Shown here: piece after piece, positions 13,358 through 25,200 of the stretch
Position numbering within the stretch: position 1 is the first letter of the stretch
Layout: the number at the start of each line of letters is the position of its first letter
Source of the DNA: Liolophura sinensis
Taxonomy: Eukaryota > Mollusca > Polyplacophora > Chitonida > Chitonidae
Direction: 5' to 3'
NCBI RefSeq assembly: GCF_032854445.1
Contig: NC_088300.1
Location: 16,435,570 to 16,499,569, forward strand
DNA length: 64,000 bases
The notes under the pieces: generated by a model
Databases searched by the model: none
Seen by the model: only the letters and a program-made list of their open reading frames with translations
What the model was told of the DNA's origin: nothing
Translations under genes and position numbers: made by a program

Positions 13358-13627
13358 CCGGTAACGTTGGTTAGCGCGCTAGTGCAGCGTAATGACCCAG
13401 GGGCCTCTCACCAATGCGGTCGCTGTGAGTTCAAGTCCAGCTCATGCTGGCTTCCTCTCCGGCTGTACGTGAGAAGGTCTGCCAGCTACCTGTGGATGGT
13501 CGTGGGTTTCCATCGGGCTCTGCCCCGTTTTCTCTCATCATAATGCTGGCTACTGTCGTATAAGTGACATATTCTTGAGTACGGTGTAAAACACCAATTA
13601 AATAAATAGATAAATAAATAAATAAAA
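13358..13627 (+). repeat. tRNA-derived SINE, family A, near full length
   Basis: tRNA-like head GTTGGTTAGCGCGCTAGTGC with a B-box-like GAGTTCAAGTCC. The body has GGCTTCCTCTCCGGC, TCGTGGGTTTCC and the tail TGAGTACGGTGTAAAACACC followed by AAATAAATA repeats. Confidence 0.85.
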
Positions 13628-14454
13628 AATTAATTAATCAAAGTGTGGATGTTGTTAAACCATGATTCAATGCAGGCGTACCCCTACGTATACAGTTTTC
13701 ATTGGTACACGTTCAAAAGAAAGCGGTTCGCCAGTCAGGTTGATAAGTACAATATTGGGAAGAACAGTATAACCGGACGATATTCTCTCAGCAGATTGTT
13801 AAATTTTCTTTTGTGCTTTATCTTTACTTCGCCCATCTGTCGGTCAACACTAAATTTAGGATGATGCTTTTAGCAGTGATTTTCAACCAAGTACCTGACT
13901 GTTGGAGCTTTTCTAATTCAAATAGCTGGTAATGCTTGCTGAAGTTTCTTTCCAGTCACTCTCCAGTGGCTTGTTTGAGTAGTCATCTGTGGTAACCGGG
14001 TCACAACTTGTAATAATGAGCGAAGTATCCAGATCACCGTTTCACTGATCAGTTAAGCATAACACACTAGGAGTGTTTACCCGAAAAACTATCGAGAGAG
14101 AAAACATCATCTTAACTCAGTATTTCGGCATATGTTTTTTTCGCGATCATCAGAAAAGTACAGAATAGTTCACACGCACTTGAGATCATGAACGGGATTG
14201 AAGACCTCAGTTTTCCTGCCCGGTGTTGGAGCGTACCTGTTTGTGTGATGCTTGAAAATAACTTTACGTTCTATCATAACATAATGAAGGCTGACCTTAT
14301 ACTAAGTTTTAATTTTTCGATTTTTTATTATTTTTGATCCATCAGGAAACCCGCATTATAACATAACCAATGGTAGTTATAGATCACAAGACTAAAATAG
14401 GGCCTATGTGAAATATGAAGATAAGAACAAGAGCAGTGTAAGATAAGCATGATG

Positions 14455-14600
14455 ATTATTTGTTTGATTGTTGTTTAACGCTATAGTCAAGAAATTTTTT
14501 TTTATTTTATAAAATATATGGGTGGAGGAAACGAGAGTGCAGGGGATAAACCACCGACCTGTGGCATGTTACTGACGAACTTTTCCACAGGTGACGTAGG
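14455..14600 (-). repeat. SINE family C fragment
   Basis: GTTTGATTGTTGTTTAACGC then GGGTGGAGGAAACGAGAGTG and CCACCGACCTGTGGCATGTT, similar in layout to 59935-60060. Head missing. Confidence 0.5.
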
Positions 14601-14948
14601 AATATATACAGCAAATTGTCTTCAGTGAGCGTCAGACCGCTCAAACGGTCACACTTTAAGCGTCGACGACCACAGCGGGAGAGTACAACACAACAAAATT
14701 GTGTATATTTATGCAAATATATTTATGCAACAAAGGCATTTTTTTATTGCTATATATGTTTCTGTATTGTTTTGATGTGTATACCGATAGCCATTCAAAT
14801 TGTATTTTAATATTATTTAGCATTAAAATCATGTGATTGGGGTGTTATTTTTTTACACCAATAAAATCCACCGTACTGATTAATTTAATCAGAAAGTCAG
14901 GTTAACTTAATCTCACATCTGAGAGATCTTACGAGATCGTACAAAGTA

Positions 14949-15355
14949 TCAGGTAAACCACAAGATCAGAATATGGACAGTCTCCGGTAAACCGAAAGAT
15001 CAGAATACGGACAATGTCAGATAAACCACAAGATCAGAATATGGACAAGGTCAGGCAAACCACAAGACCAGAATATGGACAAGGTCAGGTAAACCACAAG
15101 ACCAGAATGTGGACAAGGTCAAGTAAACCACAAGATCAGAATATGGACAAGGTCAAGTAAACCACAAGATCAGAATATGGACAATCTCAGATAAACCACA
15201 AGATCAGAAATATGGACAAGGACAGGTAAACCACAAGATCAGAATATGGAGAAGGTGGGGTAAAGCAACAAGATCAGAATATGGACAAGGTCAGGTAAAT
15301 CACAAGATCAGAATATGGGCAATCTCAGGTAAACCACAAGATCAGAATATGGCAT
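14949..15355. repeat. 34-bp minisatellite, about 12 copies
   Basis: Unit GGTAAACCACAAGATCAGAA then TATGGACAAGGTCA, with small substitutions and a few one-base indels (AGAAATATGG at 15205). Confidence 0.95.
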
Positions 15356-15939
15356 GTTGCAGGTTAAAATGTACATTTCCTCGTTTCACTATCTTGCTAA
15401 TATATTTCCTTTTACAAGTATGAATATATTTTGATCCGTCTTCACTGTACAATATGAAAACAAAATTTTCCATGCCCACTTATACCTCCGTAGTTTCCTT
15501 TTTCTCAGTGAAATTACCAATTCAATGGATTAAGCGTCCACGTTTGAGGAGGATATCTGTCTAACAGAGTTCTCTCAAACAACGGCTAAACTGTACAAGT
15601 TGGAGGTTTTTGACAGTTGTTTTGCGGTGAACGGAAAAACCTTCGTACTGGAGTCCTTTGTTTGCAGAAAGTCAAGTGTCACGCGGACGTTAAATGTTAC
15701 ATGTTCGAAGCAAATGACAAAACTGTGAGAATGTGAAGGATTTCATTAAGATAAACACAAAGAACCGAAAAGATTTTCTCGCATAATGTCAACTGAACAG
15801 GGCATGTATAGGCTTACCTTTATATTAACTGAATGCTCGGAGTTACACGCCATCTACTCAAGAATGGCACTCATACGAAGGCAGTCATTTTCAAGCGTGG
15901 AAAAAAACAGAACAAACCATGGATACATGTCATCAAACG

Positions 15940-16022
15940 ATTTTATTTATTTCTTATTTATTTGTTTAATTTGTGTTGTAGTACGCACTCAAAAATGTTT
16001 CACTTATACAAAATTGTGCTTT
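15940..16022 (-). repeat. decayed family A SINE tail
   Basis: TTTATTTATTTCTTATTTA followed by GTACGCACTCAAAAATGTT and TCACTTATACAAAATTGTG, a mutated form of the family A 3' end. Confidence 0.5.
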
Positions 16023-16778
16023 TATTTTCTTACAAATGATTTTCCAGCCTCACCCCCCACCCGACTCAAGAAAGACTTTTGGTTGTCATAAATTACACAC
16101 CTTTACCATTTAGGCATGTGTAGATTTACTCAAGCGTTTTCCTGACTTTTTTCAGTCAATATCCCCACTTAAAATTTTGTGTGGGAAGAAACTCACGAAC
16201 TTTCCCACATGTGTCGCGCAGATTTCCGCTCCCACACCTAACTCAGTGCCTATGCCATATTTGGTGGTAAGCAACTTCCAACAACGGATGACCAATCTAA
16301 CTTGCATAAGCAATGTTGACCCTAGACTCCAACCAAGGATCGAGACTATAGTGGAGATATGCAAGAGAAACTCGAAAATTCCAACGCCATTGGTACTGAA
16401 CCAACAATTGTAAAGTGTCCAAACACCTTACAGCAAACAGTTCTCCAAAAGGCACCCGGCATGTGCTTTTGGATATGCTCTTGGATTACACACCCGGTAT
16501 ATGCTCTTGGATTCAATACGCTGAGATAAACCTTGGAACTTAAGTTGTTCTATGACAGCACCACAATAACCGCAATAGTTGGCGCGAGAGAGCCGAGTTC
16601 AAACCCGATTCCCGACTTTAATAATGTTCAACATTATTTAAACATCCCGAGATATCAAATAAACGTAACTGACCTAGAATTAATAACGTGATTGTCAGAA
16701 ACAATTTAAGGGTCGACCGACTCCATCTTGTCATGACGTTGGCAGTGTCCATCTTGTGACACAGACGACAAACAATAC

Positions 16779-17001
16779 CAGGGGTCGATTTTAAAAAGCC
16801 TTTTGTGACTTAAATCAAAAGTTAAAATCGCTTCACAATGCTCAGTTTTTGGTACTGGGAGTTGAAATTCAGACACACTTGTCTTAACGTAACATAGATT
16901 AGGTGAATAAAATTTTAATTTCTAAAGCCGAAAAATTAGCTTTAAGATCGCATTTTAAAATTTGACTTAAATCATAAATGACTTTGTGGAATTGGCCCCA
17001 G
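16779..17001. mobile_element. MITE-like inverted repeat element
   Basis: About 223 bp. The left end CAGGGGTCGATTTTAAAAAG leads to TTGTGACTTAAATC. The right end, read inverted, is CCTGGGGCCAATTCCACAAA leading to TGATTTAAGTCAAA. Imperfect terminal arms of roughly 55-60 bp, no ORF. Confidence 0.55.
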
Positions 17002-17537
17002 GCGTATTCGTGCAAAACTTCAGTTCTTATTCCCCCAAATCATTAATCAATGAGCACAGAATGTGTCGGAAATGTATCTTACTAATTACTTCCCTTTGCA
17101 GGTATTGTGGGGCTAGCTGCTCCTGATGGGATTACAGTTATTTTAAAGGTTGGGTGGCTATCATGTAACGTATCTTCATCACAGGATTCCCTATACTGAC
17201 GAATCAATCATGTAAGCTGTAGCAAGCAGGTTTACGGACGTGATATCTGACCTCCAGATGACACGTGGACGCAACTGGGAAAGCAAATGTCATCCCGAGA
17301 ACAGCAGGCTATATATCCTGATCAGTACATGGGTCTGTGCTGGTAATGAGTGGAGTCCTATCAGCTAATGTAATACTAACGGTTATAGACCCCTTTTTGG
17401 TAGCTGGGTATTTTCTTATGGTGTATGTGACTGGCTAATTCATCTCGATGGATTCCGTGAGTGATTATGGCTGAACATCATCAGGGGAAAACTGCAGCCA
17501 CATTGTTGCGATCGAAGAACCGTGCCATGTTTCGAAC

Positions 17538-17645
17538 GGATTTATTTACTTCATTGGTGTTTTACGCCGTACTCAAGAATATTTCACTTCGTCAACGACG
17601 GCCAGCACTATGGTGGGAGGAAACGGGGTTTAATCCGAGGGAAAT
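17538..17645 (-). repeat. family A SINE fragment
   Basis: GGATTTATTTACTTCATTGG, GTTTTACGCCGTACTCAAGA, then CGGCCAGCACTATGGTGGG: inverted 3' half of family A. Confidence 0.75.
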
Positions 17646-18290
17646 CCACAAATTAGAGTCTGCCATGTTTGGAATTTTTTTCTTTTAACTTCGGGCAAGG
17701 TGAGGGGCCGCGAAATCTTATCCTACCAAACATTCTAATTAAAATTTGCATGCCCTGTATAAACAGAATGTCGGGTGTGATAAATTTTTTGCAGCCCGTC
17801 ACCGTGCCCAAAGATGAAAAAAAAAATTCCAAACATGGCACACGCTGATGTCCGATTCGAAAGTTTAAACGGCTGGATTACTGTTGAACAGTGATTTATC
17901 AATGCTGGCTTCAACATATTACACTTCGGGCGTTTTAGGGAATCGGTGGATAGCAAAAATGAAGTAGGGTTCGAGCCGGGGATTTATTTGGTGAAGTAGT
18001 CCGCGTGGAAGTGTATATGACCGAAGCTGGTATGGTAGGAACGTCCAGCTTAGCTCTGAGCAACGGAGAGCAAGTTTCGCTAAGAAGAGCACACCCAAAC
18101 CATAACGTTTATTTTTGATTGGTGATTTTATTGATAACACTTTATGGTACATTTGGTTTACAAATAACACTGAAAGCATATGTTTATGAACGTCGTATAT
18201 ATGAAAATCACATGGAATTACCGGTATAGAATCAACAGTATGGTATAGGAACACCCACACACTTTCGCGCATATGTATGCATATGTGTGT

Positions 18291-18293
18291 GTG

Positions 18294-18353
<60 letters not shown>
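18291..18353. repeat. (AT)n microsatellite with GT start
   Basis: GT repeats (18285-18293) run into AT repeats with one AA interruption at 18305. Confidence 0.95.
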
Positions 18354-18357
<4 letters not shown>

Positions 18358-18889
18358 ACAGAATGTGTGTGTGGTAACACAAATACATGTAAGCTACAAG
18401 CATTGAAATATTTTATTAAATTCTCTTTCTAAGACATTGATTACTTTACCCTTCTTTACACATACCAGCCCAAAAAAAGTCCAGCAAGCCAACATACAGG
18501 ATTTATCTACGTTCAGCGAAGAGTCACACCAAAGATGGACAGAATATAGCCCTTGTGCAATACACAGTGAGAAAAACCTGCGACAAACCGTATACACATG
18601 TATTACTTATTACGTAAAAGCAAACATTAAGCTGATATCCCAATTCAAACTCATCAATACCACTTCTCTAAGAATACACCACGTTTCAAAACACCACGCA
18701 TTATGTATATTTTCGTCAATATTATACAAAGAGACAAGAATGCAATAATCCCGGATAAATGTACCTTCAAAGAAGTAAATTCATGATGACCTATACATCA
18801 AATATCATTGAACCCGACCTACATGCATGTACGTGCCTAAACGTAGAGGAGAGCAGATTATTATAGGATACATACTTCATGAGCTTCAC

Positions 18890-19080
18890 ATTAATTCATG
18901 GTCGCAAGTTCGAATCCCCCTGGTTTGACCATGGCTTTAAGTCACAAGGTTCGCGATATATCTGTTGAGGTGCGGCCGGGGGGTTCCCACGCACCTCTGA
19001 CAAGATTCCCCATCCAAAAAGCTGGCATCCGTTTTGTAAAGTAACGTTGTTCCATTGAGTTAACCAACAAAATTTGAGTC
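18890..19080 (+). repeat. tRNA-like SINE candidate
   Basis: ATGGTCGCAAGTTCGAATCC is a B-box-like motif, followed by a body with GGTGCGGCCGGGGGGTTCCC and GAAAAGCTGGCATCC-type sequence. No second copy is in this window, so family status is open. Confidence 0.35.
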
Positions 19081-19731
19081 GGCTTGGTTTCAGCCAAAGT
19101 TCATTCAAAGTTAGATGGTACAGGCATCGTAAGCAGCTTTCAGAAAATTTCATACAATGATTTTTCAGAGTAAATAACTGGTTTATGTGTGGTAACTCCA
19201 TAACGTTGACATCATTGTCCGTAAATATACATTCCGTAAATTACGTGACTCCATAATGTGGTGTCATTTCCGGAGAAAAAGTTTCGTGAGAAATTGTGTG
19301 AAAGTGGTCTCAAGGCAGGTCCCCAGTGACAATTTTTGCCCATGTGTACATAGCCGTTAACTGCATGTATACGAAACCAGCAAAATATTATTTTATATTA
19401 CAACCCAGTAAACTTACAACTTACCGTAAGCAATATGATGGCTTTTAAAAATATTATATGTCGCAAAACAGACATTAAATACAACTACATATTTACAAGA
19501 AACATTTTTTTTCTACTCTTTTCGGTAATTATAGACAACATACAATGTATATAAGAAAGTACAAACTATATGTAACATGTACAGATTACATTAATCCGCT
19601 GTGTGTAAGGCATTCATAAAGAGACACTCCAGAGCAACAAACAACAGCAACCTCTACGTACCATATACACATATGTTCCCATAAACTGCTTACTGGAATG
19701 TTGATGCTTGAAATTGGTCTCAACATAAATT

Positions 19732-19732
<1 letters not shown>

Positions 19733-19816
<84 letters not shown>
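19733..19816. repeat. (AT)n microsatellite
   Basis: About 42 dinucleotides with one TTTA interruption near 19786. Confidence 0.96.
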
Positions 19817-19819
<3 letters not shown>

Positions 19820-22035
19820 CGTCAACACAAGGACACTCGGTAAAAAGCCAGCAGGAATTTAATGAACCAAAGCAAAAGTTTTTCCCAACAGACAGATTTG
19901 ATAAAAACAAAGAAAACACCATTACTAAAATCAGTGTACTAGATACAATATTTTGCATGAATGCTTCAATTCAGAGAAACTTTGACACATGTCCTGCTAA
20001 ATGATATGATCAAAGTACATGCAATATACAATTATCAGAAGCAACGTTAAAAACGTTACCATGGTAACATAATGCTGGCAGTATTAGATACGCTGGTCTC
20101 TTTCCGTTTAAAGAAAAGAAGGTTACAAAACTGGGGAAATATATACATACGAGTGAACCTGCAACTCATCACATCTCCACGACACACTGATATAATAAAG
20201 AACAAATGCTCGCTTAGTGGTAAACACAAAAGGCACACAACGTTGTGAAACATAAGATCCCATTATATTCTCACTCACTTAAGCGTAAGTCTTTTTTTTT
20301 CAAAATTCAGTAAGCCCAAAATCCATAAATGTTATTAACTAGTGACTTTGATTCCTCGAAAATAAAAATAGGCAATCATAAAAGCCTCTTGTCAAAGCTA
20401 TACGTGCGCTGCTTCAGTATGCTGGCATTCTATATACATGCTGGTAACCGGAAATACCCTGGAAAATGGGAAATCCGTTTCTTCTAAATCAATAAGATGG
20501 CGACTCAAGCAACGATAAGGTTTGCCGACGTTCCAGTATCAATCTTGGAAGTTGATAGCTGGTTCCAGTGAAGCAGGCCGTCTACTTGCTGCAACACAAT
20601 ACGCGCCAAATCTCCCATTGATCTTCATCTATTCTTCTCCTTACAACCGAGACTCCATTAACCCATTATTAACTGGAACATTAACTTTATGGATTTATGG
20701 AGAGCGGAAATTATTTCTTCAACACGGATTTTCTAGAAGTGCTGCCGGAGACTCGTGTTTTAGGGCATGCAACACGTTACATGCAACCATGAAAACTATA
20801 TGTTTGCATGCTTTACATGATCTGACTGGGTTTATTTCCTTCGCCTATTTACGTCCAAAGTAATTTAGATATTAACAAATCACCAACTTGACAAGCCTTT
20901 TTCTGATCTTTTACTCAGAACCATGTCTGCTGGATTACAGCTTTGCACACGTCTTTACACGCAAGTCAAAACCGGGTTCCTAGTTTACCTAGCTCTCTTA
21001 TCCAGAGCTTGATACCGAATTCATGATGTAGGTCAGATATTCACTAACCAGCTGTTACCTCTCGGTGTTATGCGTAGGTCATTGATCCAGATCCGAATTC
21101 AACCAAGTTTGCAATAAAAGGCATTTTACGCTCAGTGATTACATCTGGGTATGAAAGCTTTTCACCATGTGAAGAAGGCTTTTATGAGAACAAGCCATCA
21201 CTAGATGTATACGTAAGGTTGCACCAGTGCTAACTGTCTGCTTAACGGGATACAGAATCAACACTCATTGGCTGACAGTGCAGATGGTTTTCTCTAGTTA
21301 AATCTTGCAGCCTTGGTTGTGCAATAAATGTATGTATCATACCTAAAATTCAGCTCAGGCAAGGTATAGTGTAGACTTATCCGACTCTGTCACCAGCCAA
21401 TCAGAATCGATTCTGTATCCCTTTAAGGTCTTAAGGGAAACAAATGCTAACACCATAGATAAGGTGTTCAGTAACAAGGGGAAGGTACATATAGATGAGA
21501 TGTGCAAACCAGCACAAGTAACTGTAAACAGAGACAAAATATTGTACTACCCTAGATCCTAAACCAATTCCACCAGTACTGCAAAATTTTAGATGCATTT
21601 TGATGACTATAAAATGTATTGTTCAGGTAGGAGCCTGTATGAACGTCTCCGAAATTATGAAATGAACTGTTCAGATAAGAAAATTTTTTTGTCTAATATG
21701 CCAATACCTGCTCAATAATATCTTTGGTAGAATTGGTTGAGGATTTAAGATAACCATTGCTGGTATGTTTGCTAATAATCAAACCAAAAAACAGAATAAC
21801 AATCACCTGTTTCCCATTCTTGTGCTGAACTACTGGGATAACCTGAACGACAACAACAGTTACCTCATCCGCTGGTTAGTGTTTCTCGATAACAGGTGAG
21901 ATAATCCTATGTTGAGGGGAGATAATCCATTTTGATCCCATGATAATCCACTCACAAGTCAAATAATGTTAACGTCAGGACAAATGTTACAGAGGTACTT
22001 CTTGGCAAAGATCCATTCCAAGTTTGCTACTATTA

Positions 22036-22265
22036 TCACAACAAATCCATTATATGATAGTATCGAGATGTAGGAATCTCAAAACAGAAATCTTTTTGGC
22101 GTGGCCTCTTTATGCATACCCATATTATGCCTGCTATGGCGAGTAAGAAGACAAGCCCATAGATAAGCCCCAGGATAAGGGCCAGCGTCAGAGGGTTGAT
22201 CCCTGCAGGTCCACGGCCCACTGCTACCCTCGGGGAGGTGGTTGTTGTGCCTTGTGAGGTGTTAT
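22036..22265 (-). CDS. DSL gene alternative last exon B: transmembrane segment and short tail
   Basis: Starts [19 protein letters not shown] after a CTGTTGTAG acceptor (phase 1, same as exon A) and stops at 22036. The membrane segment [15 protein letters not shown] plus [12 protein letters not shown] is followed by a tail of only about 26 residues, [10 protein letters not shown] through YYHIMDLL. It has no NPxY. Because exon A has its own stop, A and B must be alternatives, not serial exons. B could also be the TM exon of an undetected neighbouring gene, which is less likely given the matching phase. Confidence 0.66.
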
Positions 22266-25200
22266 CTACAACAGGGCATAATACAAACAACTACATGCAT
22301 ACATATGCTGAGCAGAGAAATAATCACGGACTAATGTACTGACTAAATTTAATGAGTGAATGAATGAATGAATGAATAAAAATATGAGGATGTACCTGTT
22401 TTCTACCATTATCTTGCTACCCTAATTGCTCAAACTTTTCCCATATGTGAGAGCAACTTTCAGTGAGAGTTATGCACCATTTTCATTTGCTTTCAGAGAC
22501 AAAACTGCATTGGTTAGGTTGACCAATTTCAGGACTTCACCAAAAGTATAATTTTATCAGTCTGCTTGAATAAACATCTTAAAACACACAAAGGTTGAAG
22601 AATTACAGTAAGTTTAATGAAAGTAAATTAATTTGTGTGTAAATGTCACACAGAGAAATAAACTCCAAACATTTACATTAATGGCACAATGGTTAACTTT
22701 TCAGATAATAACTCTGGCCAAAGCTGTGCACACTGATGTACTTGTGATAAAATCTTGTGGGTAAACTAAAACTGATCATCTGCTTTCTGTAAATTGTCTT
22801 GTGGAGATATTGCTTGTAGATCCTGTCTGCCGAATATGTGTATGAATTACGTGACATAATATTTCTTCTCATGTGATGAATACTAAATAAACAAGTCATA
22901 TTCTTTTTCATAAAAAACATGGTGTTCATCAAAACCAATAGCACTCTTCAACAGTATACATATATACCAACGTACAAGTATGTACCAATGTTGTCATTTT
23001 ATCACAGACTTCAACTCGTAATACAAATGCATGTACTGGTTAAGTGTTGACCACACAATACCACCTGATCTACATCTACACTTAGTCACAACATCTTGGG
23101 TCATGACAGTTTTTATACCATTCATTTTAAGTGTCACAGTGAACAATAATATACGTTCAGATGACTGACTGCTGCTGTCAGTTGAAATACATCATTGGCC
23201 AAAACTTAATACTTAAAAGTAGTTATTAATACTGTGGTAATCACAGAACCAGTTTACGTCGCAAATGAAATTTAGAAAAGTATAGATCATACACTAATAT
23301 CAATGTAGAGATGCTCATCTGCACACTTAACTGACGTGATTCACAGAGAAATATAATCAGCTAGTACACATTGTACAAAAGAAAAAAATTAATTATTAAT
23401 TAATTAGATATTAATTTTAGTGTGCATCAAACAAATATACACATGTGTAACATACAATAACACAAGGATCTGCTTATGTGCAGGCAAGTGCATGTTAAGT
23501 GAGAGAGCTCAGGTAAAGCATTAGTGATTAGGTTTGAAGATCAAAGGCATTATAGACAGGGTTATCACGAGTGGAGGTGCGACAAAAGTCATTGAGCCAG
23601 CCTCTTGGAGGCGTGTTTTCACAGTAACTAGTGGCGTCAGAGTCTATGTAAGAGAGATAACTCCGTTCACAGCTCCTTAAGCTACTGTGGTCAGTGAGGG
23701 AGGAGGTAGCATCAAGCTTAAGTCGGGCGTAGCAGCGAGCCCCCCACCACACCACAAAGGCCAGCAGGAATATGAAGAGTAGGCCGAATACGTATGCGAG
23801 GATGATAGTGATATAGGTGAAGCCTGATTGGCCGGTTATGATAGGGTGAGGAAGGCCAACTGTGGAACCAATCGCAGGATCGTCAATAACTTCTGTCCCA
23901 TTCTCAGCTGTGGGCAAGATAAAAACAGGCCCTTAGGTTCCTGTGTACACATCTTTTCCTAACACCAAACGTACATGACATACCAGTACAAACCAGGTAA
24001 ACAAGCTACACAGAACATACCAGTACAATCCAGGTAAACAAGCTACACAGAACATACCAGTACAATCCAGGTAAACAAGCTACACAGAACATACTAGTAC
24101 AATCCATGTTAACAAGCTACACAGAATATACCAGTATAATCCACGTAAACAAGCTACACAGAACATACCAGTACAATCAAGTTAAACAAGCTAAACAGAA
24201 CATACCAGTACAAACCAGGTGAACAAGCTACACAGAACATACCAGTACAATCCAGGTAAACAAGCTACACAGAACATACCAGTACAATTCAGGTAATCAA
24301 GCTACACAGAACATACCAGTACAATCAAGGTAAACAAGCTACACAGAACATACCAGTACAATCCAGGGAAACAAGCTACACAGAAAATACCAGCTACACA
24401 GAACATACCAGTACAATCCATGTTAACAAGCTACACAGAACATACCAGTACAATCCAGGTAAACAAGCTACACAGAACTTACCAGTACAATCCACGTAAA
24501 CTAGCTACACAGAACATACCAGTACAATCCAGGGAAACAAGCTACACAGAATATACCAGCTACACAGAACATACCAGTACAATCCATGTTAACAAGCTAC
24601 ACAGAACATACCAGTACAATCCAGGGAAACAAGCTACACAGAACATACCAGTACAATCCAGGGAAACAAGCTACACAGAACATACCAGTACAATCCAGGT
24701 CAACAAGCTACACAGAACATACCAGCTACACAGAACACACCAGTACAATCCATGTTAACAAGCTACATAGAACATACCAGTACAATCCAAGTAAACAAGC
24801 TACACAGAACTTACCAGTACAATCCAGGTAAACAAGCTACACAGAACATACCAGTACAATCCAGGGAAACAAGCTACACAGAACATACTAGTACAATCCA
24901 GGGAAACAAGCTACACAGAACATACCAGTACAATCCAGGGAAACAAGCTACACAGAACATACCAGTACAATCCAGGTAAACAAGCTACACAGAACATACC
25001 AGTACAATCCAGGTAAACAAGCTACACAGAACATACCAGTACAATCCAGGTAAACAAGCTACACAGAACACACCAGTACAATCCAGGTAAACAAGCTACA
25101 CAGAACACACCAGTAAAATCCAGGTAAACAACATACCAATGCACGTGTGTACAACACAACAAATGAGTACAACCAATGTAAGGATCTCTTACAGCACAGC

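Larger units (their letters stand above)
17646..22035. other. no coding support; may include DSL gene 3' UTR
   Basis: Apart from two AT microsatellites and the SINE candidate at 18890, this is unstructured. The 3' UTR of DSL exon B must begin at 22035 and run leftward; its end was not located. A 113-codon plus-strand ORF at 20522-20863 lacks any recognisable motif. Confidence 0.4.

Noticed and set aside
13358-13440. tRNA gene
   Set aside because: A- and B-box-like motifs are present but belong to the head of a SINE with many copies. No full cloverleaf or anticodon arm is preserved. The same applies to 29259, 56102, 60838 and 28050-28127.
20522-20863. 113-codon plus-strand ORF
   Set aside because: No signal peptide, domain, repeat or splice context recognised. 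Its length is within chance for this amount of sequence.
21355-21537. 60-codon minus-strand ORF downstream of exon B
   Set aside because: Looks like chance sequence in the likely 3' UTR; no acceptor in the right phase and no motif.
23970-25130. Possible CRISPR-like repeat array
   Set aside because: Units are contiguous 37-bp tandem copies without unique spacers, in animal DNA. The 14949-15355 array was dismissed for the same reason.
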